Positions 1 to 6,904 of a DNA stretch of 13,981 bases are shown here, one piece after another (the stretch's first letter is position 1; each line of letters starts with the position of its first letter). The DNA comes from Deltaproteobacteria bacterium (GTDB taxonomy: Bacteria; Desulfobacterota; Desulfobulbia; Desulfobulbales; BM004). The notes below the pieces were generated by a model. The model was not told the origin of the DNA and did not search any database. It worked only from the letters and a program-made list of their open reading frames with translations. The position numbers were made by a program, and so were the translations under genes. The stretch lies in NCBI GenBank assembly GCA_020346205.1, contig CP070776.1, positions 885,084 through 899,064 on the forward strand, written 5' to 3'.

Positions 1-16
1 AGAAAGGAACACTGCA

Positions 17-49
17 GTTAGGAACTAACAAATGTAGGCACAATTTGTG
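17..49. promoter_or_regulatory. Two short perfect palindromes upstream of dnaA
   Basis: GTTAG-GAA-CTAAC lies at 17-29 and CACAA-T-TTGTG at 39-49, both perfect inverted repeats, ending 34 bases before the dnaA ATG. Their position suits operators or a small hairpin in the dnaA leader. I find no DnaA box of the TTATNCACA type in the visible upstream 83 bases, and no convincing -35/-10 pair. Short palindromes do arise by chance, so a regulatory role is only inferred. Confidence 0.3.
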
Positions 50-83
50 ATTGGTATTTTATATTCTGGATGGAGCTACCTCA

Positions 84-1421
84 ATGCTTTGGAACGAAGT
101 CAAAGAACTGTTAAAAAATAAACTACCGGAAGCGGTACAGCATTTATGGATTGAGCCTTTATCCTGTATAAGGGCAGATGATAATCTTATAGAACTTGCA
201 TGCCCGGATAAGTTTTTTTGTAGCTGGGTAAAAGAGAACTACCAGAAAGTTATCCAGGAAAGTTTGGTGCAGTTGGGTAAAACCTCAGTGAAGATCCACT
301 TTGCTGTTAAACCCGTTAACGTAAATGAGCAGTCAGTACCTCTGCTTGAGAACTCTACTCGGGAGCAGCTTCGCCTGCCTGCAATACCTGAAGCTTATTC
401 CAATATAAGAAATCTGCATCCGAGATATACTTTTGAAGAATTTATGGTTGGGGAGTCAAACCTCCTGGCCCATTCAGCCTGCAAGGCCATCGCCAATGGC
501 GACACATCCCTGGGGCCGTCACTCTATATCAATGCCGGCACCGGTCTGGGCAAAAGTCATCTCAGCCATGCTGTTGCCCACACCATAGTTAATAATTTTC
601 CGGGGACCAGACTCTATTATTTAACAGCCCAGCAATTTTCCTCAGAAATGGTTTCGCGCATCAAGTCTAATAGCATGGACGAGTTCAAGTCTAAATATCA
701 TAATAACTGTGATGTATTGCTTATCGAGGATGTCCAGAGTTTAACAGGTAAGGTCAAGACCCAGGAAGAACTCAACGAGCTCCTTGATGTACTGATGAAG
801 TCAGGCAAACGCATTATCCTGACTGGCTCTAATGCCCCCAGAGAGCTAACGAGCATTGATGAAGGCTTCCGTTCCCGCATGTCTGCCGGCCTGATATCAA
901 CGATTAATCCTCCTGACCTGCATACAAGCAGGCTCATCATCAAACGCAAGGCAGCAAACTGTGAGCTGCTGCTTGAAGAAGATATTGTGGAGTACCTGGC
1001 CCAGTGCATTAAAGGGGATATACGTAAAATTGAAAGTGCAATTGTCGGGCTGAAAGCAAAATCTTCACTTCTGAAAAGAAGTCCTGACTTAAGCATGGCC
1101 AAGGAAGTTGTGGCAGAGATCATTGGCAACAGTCAGGACCTGTCCGCAGAATTGATCCGTGATTTTATCGCTCGGCAGTTCAAGATCAGTGTTTCAGACC
1201 TGCAGTCGAAATCTCGCAAGAAAACAATTACGTTCCCGCGTCAGGTTTCAATGTATCTGGCAAGAAAATATACTGAACAGGGATTGATGGAAATTGGCAA
1301 GGCATTTAACAGGGATCATTCAACGGTGCTGCATTCAGTTAGGGTGATTAGTGCTTCAATGTCTCGCAACGGCAGTATTCGAGGGCAGGTTGAGCTACTG
1401 GCCAAGAAGCTGCAGAAGTAA
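84..1421 (+). CDS. dnaA: Chromosomal replication initiator protein DnaA
   Basis: DnaA binds origin boxes, oligomerises with ATP, opens the origin and helps load the replicative helicase. The 445-residue length is typical. The N-terminal domain I (LWNEVKELLKNKLPEAVQHLW) is followed by a short linker, then the AAA+ domain: Walker A GTGLGKSH at about 152-159, Walker B VLLIEDVQ at 211-218, the arginine-finger region with FRSR around 262-265, and sensor II GDIRKIESA at 311-319. The C-terminal DNA-binding domain carries KSRKKTITFPRQ and the signature helix around RDHSTVLHS (from about 410). I chose ATG 84 because GGAG at 72-75 lies 8 bases upstream; an in-frame TTG at 51 would add 11 residues but has no ribosome binding site. 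The usual partner genes dnaN and gyrB do not follow; a convergent hemG does. It could be the sole dnaA relocated away from the origin cluster, or a second copy. Confidence 0.95.
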   Translation: MLWNEVKELLKNKLPEAVQHLWIEPLSCIRADDNLIELACPDKFFCSWVKENYQKVIQESLVQLGKTSVKIHFAVKPVNVNEQSVPLLENSTREQLRLPAIPEAYSNIRNLHPRYTFEEFMVGESNLLAHSACKAIANGDTSLGPSLYINAGTGLGKSHLSHAVAHTIVNNFPGTRLYYLTAQQFSSEMVSRIKSNSMDEFKSKYHNNCDVLLIEDVQSLTGKVKTQEELNELLDVLMKSGKRIILTGSNAPRELTSIDEGFRSRMSAGLISTINPPDLHTSRLIIKRKAANCELLLEEDIVEYLAQCIKGDIRKIESAIVGLKAKSSLLKRSPDLSMAKEVVAEIIGNSQDLSAELIRDFIARQFKISVSDLQSKSRKKTITFPRQVSMYLARKYTEQGLMEIGKAFNRDHSTVLHSVRVISASMSRNGSIRGQVELLAKKLQK

Positions 1422-1435
1422 AAAAACGGCAGATA

Positions 1436-1596
1436 TGGGCAGGCAGGGTTCAGAAGCCAGAATCCGGAAAACAACAACAATGTTTGCCTCCCGTAAACAG
1501 TTCATTGCCTGAGCTGTTTAAGTCTTTCATATAACCTTGAAAAAAATCTTAGCGGTTTATCCTGGTACTTTCTGGCTTCTGAACCCTGCTTGTTCG
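1436..1596. repeat. Nested inverted-repeat element between dnaA and hemG
   Basis: The left arm at 1440-1461 and the right arm at 1571-1592 are reverse complements over 22 bases with one difference. In a plus-strand RNA that difference becomes a G-U pair, and with further G-U pairs and one G-C pair outside plus an A-U pair inside, the stem runs 1436-1462 with 1570-1596. Inside the roughly 107-base loop is a second hairpin (1494-1504 with 1510-1520). The element starts 15 bases after the dnaA stop and ends just before the hemG stop, so it fills the gap between the two convergent genes. No clear target-site duplication or poly-T tract is seen. It could be a bidirectional 3'-end structure, a MITE-like element or a small structured RNA; I cannot tell which. 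Confidence 0.75.
1494..1520. other. Inner hairpin within the dnaA-hemG repeat
   Basis: TAAACAGTTCA (1494-1504) and TGAGCTGTTTA (1510-1520) form an 11-bp stem with one G-U pair and a 5-base loop (TTGCC). There is no immediate run of T on either strand, so it is not a textbook intrinsic terminator. It sits within the larger inverted repeat, giving a hairpin inside a hairpin. Confidence 0.55.
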
Positions 1597-1599
1597 CTT

Positions 1600-3000
1600 C
1601 TAAAAATAAACTCCCTTAACCTCAGTTTCTCCTCTGGCTGCAATACCTGCTGCAATCGCAGCAGCTACCTGCCTAGCAGATTTGGTCATATCATTAATCC
1701 CGATGCCTTCCCAGCCAAAACCACAGACATACAAACCCTTGTTGCTTTCAACCAGACTGTTCCGCCAGGCAAGTAGTCTGGGATAACCAATTTCCAGTTG
1801 CGGAATACCATGATCAGGCCGCAGCACTTTTGTGAAAACCGGAGGGTCTGGAAGGTGGATGAGCTTTTTGAGGTCTGCATATGTCTCACGCACAAGGACA
1901 TCATCGTCCAGTTCCAGTTTCTCTGGATGTCTTCTGCCTCCGATAAGAGCTTCAAGAAGCATATGTCCTTTCGGGGCTCGGCCTGGGAACATATGGGTTG
2001 AAAAAAGTGCTCCCAGTGCAAATCTTTTCTCCTGCTCAGGGGCCAGGTAACCAAAACCAAAGGGGATTTCAGCTGTTTCTCCAAAGCCCATGGCAATGGT
2101 GACGATCCTGGCTTCAGGTATGGACGGCAGGGGCGGATCTTCTCCTGTCAGGCCTGAAGCATTTTGCAGCAGTGAAAGAGAGTGGTTAACCGATAAGGCC
2201 AAAACAAGAGAAGCAGCCTGGTAGTTTTGAGCAGCGGTCCTGACCTTCCAGCCATCTTCATTTTTTTGAATACTTTGAACCTCTGTTGAGCAGAGCAGGT
2301 TCTTGTCAGCAGCCAGAACTTCTGGAAGTCTGCCCATGCCCTGGGGAAAACTAATCATTGCAGGTAATCTTTTTTTGGGCCCGGCCGACTGATTTTTCTT
2401 GGCCTCCTTTCTTTTCTGCAGCAGCCCCCTGATCACTGAGCCTTTTTCCAGTTCGAGACCCCGTATGCCTGGAAAGACTGCATCGATACTCAAGCGGTTT
2501 AGATCGCCAGCATAGGTACCGGTTAAGACCGCATCGACAAAGGGCAGCAGGTTGGCACCAAAACGGTATGCAGCCCAATTAGCTACGCTCTGCTCTTCAG
2601 GCCGCGGCTTTTTCCATAGATCAGCTAAAACCCTAAACTTGGTTGACAGAGATACCAGGTTCGACTTGATGATCTTTTTAGGATTTTGGGGGATCAGGTT
2701 CAGTTTGCCGTCTAAGCAGATATAACGAACAAACTCATCCAGGGGTGCCTTCTGGGCTTCCTTGTCAAGGCCTGTATCAACCAGGAGTTCCCTGCTGGCC
2801 TCCACGTTATCTAGAAAGCCATGGGCTCCCCATTCTGCAAGATAACCGTCCTGGTGAAATGAGCGTATGGCCCCTCCGGGAGAAGAAGATTTTTCAAGGA
2901 TGCTTATCCTTGCCCCGGGCTGGAACTTCTGAAGAAAATGGGCAACTGTAAGACCTGAAAGGCCTCCGCCGATGATCAGTGTATCAATGGTTTTTTCCAT
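1600..3000 (-). CDS. hemG: Protoporphyrinogen oxidase (HemG/HemY-type, FAD-dependent)
   Basis: This flavoenzyme of the PPOX/HemY family oxidises protoporphyrinogen IX (or coproporphyrinogen III in the coproporphyrin branch) late in heme synthesis, using oxygen; it is unrelated to the flavodoxin-like HemG of E. coli. The 466 residues fit the family. The N-terminal dinucleotide-binding motif LIIGGGLSGLTVAHFLQ (about 8-24) and a downstream acidic turn (ILEKSSSPGG) bind FAD. The C-terminal GLYVCGFGWEGIGINDMTKSA closes the FAD site, as in amine-oxidase-fold proteins. It starts 22 bases after the phosphoesterase stop on the same strand, so the two probably share a transcript. The ribosome binding site before ATG 3000 is weak (AAGG somewhat far upstream). 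Substrate choice between the protoporphyrin and coproporphyrin routes cannot be decided from this window. Confidence 0.92.
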   Translation of the reverse strand: MEKTIDTLIIGGGLSGLTVAHFLQKFQPGARISILEKSSSPGGAIRSFHQDGYLAEWGAHGFLDNVEASRELLVDTGLDKEAQKAPLDEFVRYICLDGKLNLIPQNPKKIIKSNLVSLSTKFRVLADLWKKPRPEEQSVANWAAYRFGANLLPFVDAVLTGTYAGDLNRLSIDAVFPGIRGLELEKGSVIRGLLQKRKEAKKNQSAGPKKRLPAMISFPQGMGRLPEVLAADKNLLCSTEVQSIQKNEDGWKVRTAAQNYQAASLVLALSVNHSLSLLQNASGLTGEDPPLPSIPEARIVTIAMGFGETAEIPFGFGYLAPEQEKRFALGALFSTHMFPGRAPKGHMLLEALIGGRRHPEKLELDDDVLVRETYADLKKLIHLPDPPVFTKVLRPDHGIPQLEIGYPRLLAWRNSLVESNKGLYVCGFGWEGIGINDMTKSARQVAAAIAAGIAARGETEVKGVYF

Positions 3001-3022
3001 AATGAGTTATTGCCTTGTTCTA

Positions 3023-3673
3023 TTAAAGATGAAGTTCAGCAGAAAGTTCATCGTTTTCAAAGCGAACCTCAACGTAGCCACCGTCTTTGATCATGCCCGG
3101 ATTAAGCACTAGCGTCCGGCCGATATGATCCTGTCCCCCCGATTCATGGATATGACCGGTCAGGCAGAGGAGGGGCTGCTTTTTTTCTATAAATTCTCTT
3201 ACAGCCTTACTGCCCACATGTTTGCCGTTTGCAAGGCGGTCGGTATTCGTCTGCATTGGAGGGGTATGCGAGACAAGAATAAAGTTTTTCGCATCTTTAA
3301 TCTGGGCATATCCTGATATGAGAAAACTTTCAAGCTCCTGCTCACTGAACTCATAAGGTGTATTAAAAGGGGTATAGTTGGAGCCTCCCAAGCCCATTAT
3401 GCCCAGGCTGTTAAATATTATGCCCCTGCCATGCAGGCTTATCTCAATATCTTCCAAATAACGGGCAACATCCGGCTGGTCAAGATTGCCGGCCACACCC
3501 AGGATTGAGCTGTTTATGGTCAGCAGCCTGTTGAGTATCGCCTCTGCATCCAGACTTGAACCATAGTTGGTAATATCGCCGGTTATAACAATATAATCGG
3601 CAGATTCTATCCCAGGTATGTCTGCCACCCTACGGGTATCCATATGGATATCCCCAAAAGCAATAAGTCTCAT
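3023..3673 (-). CDS. Calcineurin-like metallophosphoesterase, YfcE/MJ0936-like
   Basis: This 216-residue protein has every metal-site motif of the two-metal calcineurin-like phosphoesterases in order: GDIH (D8, H10), GDITNYG (D33), GNLD (N63), VSHTPP (H136) and GHIHES (H174, H176). In the third motif the usual GNHD is GNLD, so the histidine that often assists catalysis is a leucine; single-domain YfcE/MJ0936-type members also lack it (GNCD/GNVD), which fits that branch. Expected activity is hydrolysis of a phosphomono- or phosphodiester with Mn2+ or similar metals; the natural substrate is unknown. There is no signal peptide or membrane segment, so it is cytoplasmic. It lies upstream of hemG on the same strand and diverges from htpG. 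No strong ribosome binding site precedes the ATG. Confidence 0.85.
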   Translation of the reverse strand: MRLIAFGDIHMDTRRVADIPGIESADYIVITGDITNYGSSLDAEAILNRLLTINSSILGVAGNLDQPDVARYLEDIEISLHGRGIIFNSLGIMGLGGSNYTPFNTPYEFSEQELESFLISGYAQIKDAKNFILVSHTPPMQTNTDRLANGKHVGSKAVREFIEKKQPLLCLTGHIHESGGQDHIGRTLVLNPGMIKDGGYVEVRFENDELSAELHL

Positions 3674-3750
3674 GGAAGTAACAGTTTCATCTTCAGTTTA
3701 ATTATTCATAAAAAACAGATCCAGACCGCTTGGCTCAGTGTGACAAATTC

Positions 3751-3778
3751 TTGACAGAGCGAGCATGATGATTATCAT
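3751..3778 (+). promoter_or_regulatory. Sigma70-type promoter for htpG
   Basis: TTGACA (3751-3756, perfect -35) is followed after 16 bases by TATCAT (3773-3778, five of six matches to TATAAT). The start codon lies 55 bases downstream of the -10. There is no CIRCE operator, and I see no good sigma32-type (CTTGAA/CCCCAT) promoter. This suggests ordinary housekeeping transcription, possibly modulated at the overlapping palindrome. Confidence 0.65.
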
Positions 3779-3782
3779 CTTT
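3764..3782. promoter_or_regulatory. Fur-box-like palindrome over the htpG -10
   Basis: GATGAT-T-ATCATC (3767-3779) is a perfect 6-1-6 palindrome. The 19-base stretch 3764-3782 matches the classic Fur box (GATAATGATAATCATTATC) at 13 of 19 positions by my count, strongest in the centre. It covers the -10 hexamer, where a repressor would block transcription. The match is moderate and no iron gene is adjacent, so this remains a candidate operator for Fur or for another palindrome-binding repressor. Confidence 0.35.
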
Positions 3783-3833
3783 GCCGTAATAAACATTTAA
3801 AACGAAACAGTAAAGATAATAGGAGGCAGCTAA

Positions 3834-5723
3834 ATGGCCAAGGAAAAAACCAAGGCAGAAACAAAAGAATTCCAGGCGGAAGTCAAGAAACTACTCGATA
3901 TAGTCATACATTCCCTTTACACCGAGAGGGATATTTTTGTCCGGGAGCTGGTTTCCAACGCTGCTGATGCCCTGGAAAAATTCAGGCACCAGAGCCTCTC
4001 GGAAGAAGAGGTGTTCGACAGCCATGTACCGCTGGAAATTTCAATTGATGTGGATAATGAGAACCATACACTGACCATTACCGACACCGGAATCGGTATG
4101 ACACTTGAAGAGCTGGAAGCTAATCTCGGCACCATTGCCCATTCAGGTTCAAATACCTTTCTTTCAGAGCTGGCCGAGGCGGCCAAAAAAGATGTCAGCC
4201 TCATCGGTCAGTTTGGTGTCGGTTTTTATTCCGCTTTTATGGCGGGTAAAAAGGTGAGAGTCCTGTCGCGTTCCTATGTGCCTGATGCTGAGGGTTATGA
4301 ATGGTCTTCAGACGGCAGTGGCAGCTATACACTGACACCGGAGGAGGGCCTGAGACGCGGTACCAAGATAATAGTTGAGCTTAAGGATGATGCCCATGAA
4401 TTTGCTGAGGAAGAAAAGATCAAGCAGATCATCAAGCAGTACTCAAATTTTGTGCCTTTCCCCATCAAGGTCAAAGGTGAGACCGTAAACACTGTCCAGG
4501 CCCTCTGGACACGAAATAAAAATGAGATAAAGGAGGAGGAGTATACTGAATTCTACAAATTTATCGGCAATGCCTTTGATGACCCCCGGTTCCGCCTGCA
4601 TTTCACTGCTGATGCTCCTTTGGCCATCAATGCCCTCCTCTTTGTTCCCAAAGAAAATATTGAGCGTCTTGGTTTCGGGCGTATGAAATCAGGGGTAAAC
4701 CTCTATTGCCAGAAGGTACTTATTGAGCAGCATAGTGAGAATATTCTGCCTGAATGGCTGCGCTTTCTGAAAGGGGTTGTTGACAGTGAGGACCTGCCTT
4801 TGAATATATCCCGACAGGCATTGCAGGATTCGGCTCTGGTGGCAAAATTAAAGCAGGTTCTAACCAAGCGCTTTTTGAAATTCCTTGGGGAGCAGGCCAA
4901 GGATGATGCTGAAAAGTATAGTGATTTTTTTGCCGAATTCGGCATTTATCTTAAAGAAGGCGTTACCATTGATTATGCCTATCGTGACGAGATTGCCAAA
5001 CTGCTTCGCTTTGAGTCCTCAAAAACAGAAGCAGGCAAATTGATATCCCTGGCTGAATATGTGGAACGTATGCCGGAAGGCCAGAAGGAGATATATTATA
5101 TCAACGGCCCATCCCGTGCTGCAGCAGAGTCAGGGCCTTATGTAGAGGAGTTCAAAAAAAGGGAAATCGAGATCATATATACCCTGGAGCCTATTGATGA
5201 CTTTGTCATGAATCATCTTGGAGAGTTTGATGGTAAAAAGCTGGTTTCAGCAGACCGGGCCGACCTTGACCTTTCAGATATAAAAAGCTCCGAGGATGCT
5301 GAAGAAAAGGAAAAAGAAACGTCTCTGGAACCGGAAGTGGCCACATCCCTGACAAAATGGATCAAGGAAACACTGGGCGAGCGTGTGAAAGAGGTAATTG
5401 CCTCAAAACGTTTGGTGGGCAGTCCTGCTATTATAGTGAACCCTGATGGTTATATGACAAGCACCATGGAGCGGGTGATGCAGGCCGCAAGGCTGGAGAA
5501 AGGAGAGCCGCTGCAAGAACTTGGAAACAAGAACCTGGAGATAAACACCGGTCATCCGCTCATCAAGCAGCTGTCTGTACTGCGCGGCACTGATGAAGAA
5601 TTTGCCAAAAACGTCATTGAGCAGGTATTTGATAATGCCCTTATCCAGGCCGGGCTCATGGTTGACCCGCGAAAAATGGTGGATCGCAGCTATAAGATCC
5701 TTGAGCGGGCCACTAAAGGGTAA
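3834..5723 (+). CDS. htpG: Molecular chaperone HtpG (bacterial Hsp90)
   Basis: HtpG is the cytoplasmic ATP-dependent Hsp90 dimer that helps fold or remodel client proteins. Its 629 residues are the usual bacterial length. The N-terminal GHKL ATPase domain shows RELVSNAADALEKFR (catalytic E38, N42), DTGIGMT (D84), IAHSGSNTFL and IGQFGVGFYSAFM (124-136). The middle domain has the conserved catalytic-arginine loop LPLNISRQAL (R327); the residue after the Ser-Arg is Gln where Glu is common. A charged stretch near 484-505 leads to the C-terminal dimerisation domain with GSPAIIVNPDGYMTSTMERVM. AGGAGG at 3821-3826 lies 7 bases before the ATG, which fixes the start. It appears to be transcribed alone: the next gene is 147 bases away and has its own candidate promoter. 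Confidence 0.97.
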   Translation: MAKEKTKAETKEFQAEVKKLLDIVIHSLYTERDIFVRELVSNAADALEKFRHQSLSEEEVFDSHVPLEISIDVDNENHTLTITDTGIGMTLEELEANLGTIAHSGSNTFLSELAEAAKKDVSLIGQFGVGFYSAFMAGKKVRVLSRSYVPDAEGYEWSSDGSGSYTLTPEEGLRRGTKIIVELKDDAHEFAEEEKIKQIIKQYSNFVPFPIKVKGETVNTVQALWTRNKNEIKEEEYTEFYKFIGNAFDDPRFRLHFTADAPLAINALLFVPKENIERLGFGRMKSGVNLYCQKVLIEQHSENILPEWLRFLKGVVDSEDLPLNISRQALQDSALVAKLKQVLTKRFLKFLGEQAKDDAEKYSDFFAEFGIYLKEGVTIDYAYRDEIAKLLRFESSKTEAGKLISLAEYVERMPEGQKEIYYINGPSRAAAESGPYVEEFKKREIEIIYTLEPIDDFVMNHLGEFDGKKLVSADRADLDLSDIKSSEDAEEKEKETSLEPEVATSLTKWIKETLGERVKEVIASKRLVGSPAIIVNPDGYMTSTMERVMQAARLEKGEPLQELGNKNLEINTGHPLIKQLSVLRGTDEEFAKNVIEQVFDNALIQAGLMVDPRKMVDRSYKILERATKG

Positions 5724-5747
5724 CCTGGGAAAACAGCGACATATCTA

Positions 5748-5775
5748 TTGAAAAAATGGCGCTGATCAGTATATT
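5748..5775 (+). promoter_or_regulatory. Candidate promoter for the lipoprotein-pcm-yqaA unit
   Basis: TTGAAA (5748-5753) and TATATT (5770-5775) are separated by 16 bases and lie about 95 bases before the lipoprotein start. Each hexamer has one or two departures from consensus. No clear terminator separates it from htpG, so read-through from htpG is also possible. Confidence 0.4.
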
Positions 5776-5870
5776 CATCCGATGTTCAGTAGGATTTTTT
5801 TGAAAGCTCCAGGCAGATCTTCGCTTTTATCCTAAGCATCTGGCAGAAACTTATCACCGGAGAAAAATGG

Positions 5871-6248
5871 ATGTATAAAAAATGGTATGGCATGGCTGTT
5901 GTTCTCTGTGTAGTGCTTTTTATGGGCATGACCGGCTGTGCAAAAAAAAATGTCAGGCATCTAGCTTCTGATGTGTGTCTGGTAAGCCCCGAAAAAACTA
6001 CCAAGGAACAGGTGCTCACCTACCTGGGCCAGCCTGACGCCCAGTATGAAATGGCTGATGGTAGCGAACTCTGGGTCTACTATGATGTCCAAAAGACTGC
6101 TCTGAGAAATACACCATATATAGGGGACAAGCTTGGTGAAAAGAAATATGAAACGGTCAAGGTAACATTCAGGGGCGATATTGTACAGACTAGTGTCTAT
6201 CGCTTATTAACCGAGGAGGAATTCGAAGAAGGTGAATTAGTCAAGTGA
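5871..6248 (+). CDS. BamE/SmpA-OmlA-like outer-membrane lipoprotein
   Basis: The 125-residue product begins with a lipoprotein signal: positive YKKW, a hydrophobic stretch (about 8-19) and lipobox MTGC with the lipid-bearing Cys at 23. The residue after the Cys is Ala, which suggests sorting to the outer membrane by the E. coli rule. The mature part has the compact BamE/SmpA-like pattern TTKEQVLTYLGQPDAQYE followed by LWVYYDV and a beta-rich tail (VKVTFRGDIVQTSV). Members of this fold include BamE of the outer-membrane protein assembly machine, but many are small lipoproteins of unknown role, so a BAM function is not assumed. GGAG at 5859-5862 lies 8 bases before the ATG. The stop codon overlaps the pcm start by 4 bases, so translation is probably coupled. 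Confidence 0.75.
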   Translation: MYKKWYGMAVVLCVVLFMGMTGCAKKNVRHLASDVCLVSPEKTTKEQVLTYLGQPDAQYEMADGSELWVYYDVQKTALRNTPYIGDKLGEKKYETVKVTFRGDIVQTSVYRLLTEEEFEEGELVK

Positions 6249-6904
6249 GTTTACTCTCTTCAGATTTTGCAAAAGCTCGGGCCAGAATGGTTGAAGAGCA
6301 GCTTATACCCCGGGGTATTCATGACCCGAAAACTTTAGAGGCCATGGGTAAAGTGCCCAGGCATCTTTTTGTTGAAGAGGCCATGAAGAACCAGGCATAT
6401 GGAGATTTTCCGCTCCCAATAGGACGCGGGCAGACCATTTCCCAACCTTTTATAGTTGCCCTTATGACCCAGGCCATGGATTTGAAAGGGCATGAATCGG
6501 TCCTTGAGATCGGTACCGGTTCAGGCTACCAGGCAGCAATTCTCTCACAGATCTGTGAAAAGGTATATACTGTTGAACGCATCGATTCCCTCCTTGTTGA
6601 GGCCAGAAGGGTATTTGACTCTCAACATTATCTGAATATCCTCACCAAGCTTGATGACGGGACCAATGGTTGGCCCGAATACGCTCCCTATGATGCTATT
6701 ATTGTTACAGCAGGGGGGCCAAAGGTTCCGGAGCCGCTCCTTGAACAGCTGTCTGATCCCGGCACCCTGGTTATTCCGGTGGGCGACAGGGGAGTGCAGG
6801 ACCTGCGCAAAGTCACAAAAATAGGGGGCAAAATAACTGAAACAACCATTGAATTTGTTCGTTTTGTCAGTCTGATCGGTGACCATGGCTGGAAAAATGA
6901 ATAA
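6245..6904 (+). CDS. pcm: Protein-L-isoaspartate O-methyltransferase
   Basis: Pcm uses S-adenosylmethionine to methylate L-isoaspartyl residues that form as proteins age, starting their repair to aspartate. The 219-residue length is normal. The family-specific motif PIGRGQTISQPFIVALM (about 58-74) holds the substrate loop, VLEIGTGSGYQAAIL (86-100) is SAM motif I, and YDAIIVTAGGPKVPEPLLEQL is the later substrate/SAM strand. The start is GTG 6245 in a GTGA overlap with the preceding stop; AAGGTGA at 6229-6235 lies 9 bases upstream. It also overlaps the following membrane-protein gene. The product S-adenosylhomocysteine is a substrate class for the deaminase encoded at 7726-9033, though the two genes are on opposite strands. 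Confidence 0.94.
   Translation: MSLLSSDFAKARARMVEEQLIPRGIHDPKTLEAMGKVPRHLFVEEAMKNQAYGDFPLPIGRGQTISQPFIVALMTQAMDLKGHESVLEIGTGSGYQAAILSQICEKVYTVERIDSLLVEARRVFDSQHYLNILTKLDDGTNGWPEYAPYDAIIVTAGGPKVPEPLLEQLSDPGTLVIPVGDRGVQDLRKVTKIGGKITETTIEFVRFVSLIGDHGWKNE

Noticed and set aside
698..1129. 143-residue minus-strand frame inside dnaA
   Set aside because: Serine-rich low-complexity translation opposite the AAA+ region of dnaA, with no supporting start signal; it is a shadow of the dnaA codons.
1421..1599. Intrinsic terminators for dnaA and hemG
   Set aside because: The hairpins are real, but neither strand has the immediate T run expected of a standard intrinsic terminator, so I report a structured repeat instead.
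1537..1776. 79-residue plus-strand frame across the dnaA-hemG repeat
   Set aside because: It begins in the inverted-repeat loop, runs antisense into hemG and has no domain or ribosome binding site.
3023..3673. Loss of catalytic function in the phosphoesterase because GNHD is GNLD
   Set aside because: Single-domain YfcE/MJ0936-type enzymes also lack this histidine, and all metal ligands are present, so inactivation is not indicated.
5781..5834. Short frame starting ATGTTCAGT in the gap after htpG
   Set aside because: About 17 codons with no ribosome binding site; more likely untranslated leader of the lipoprotein gene.
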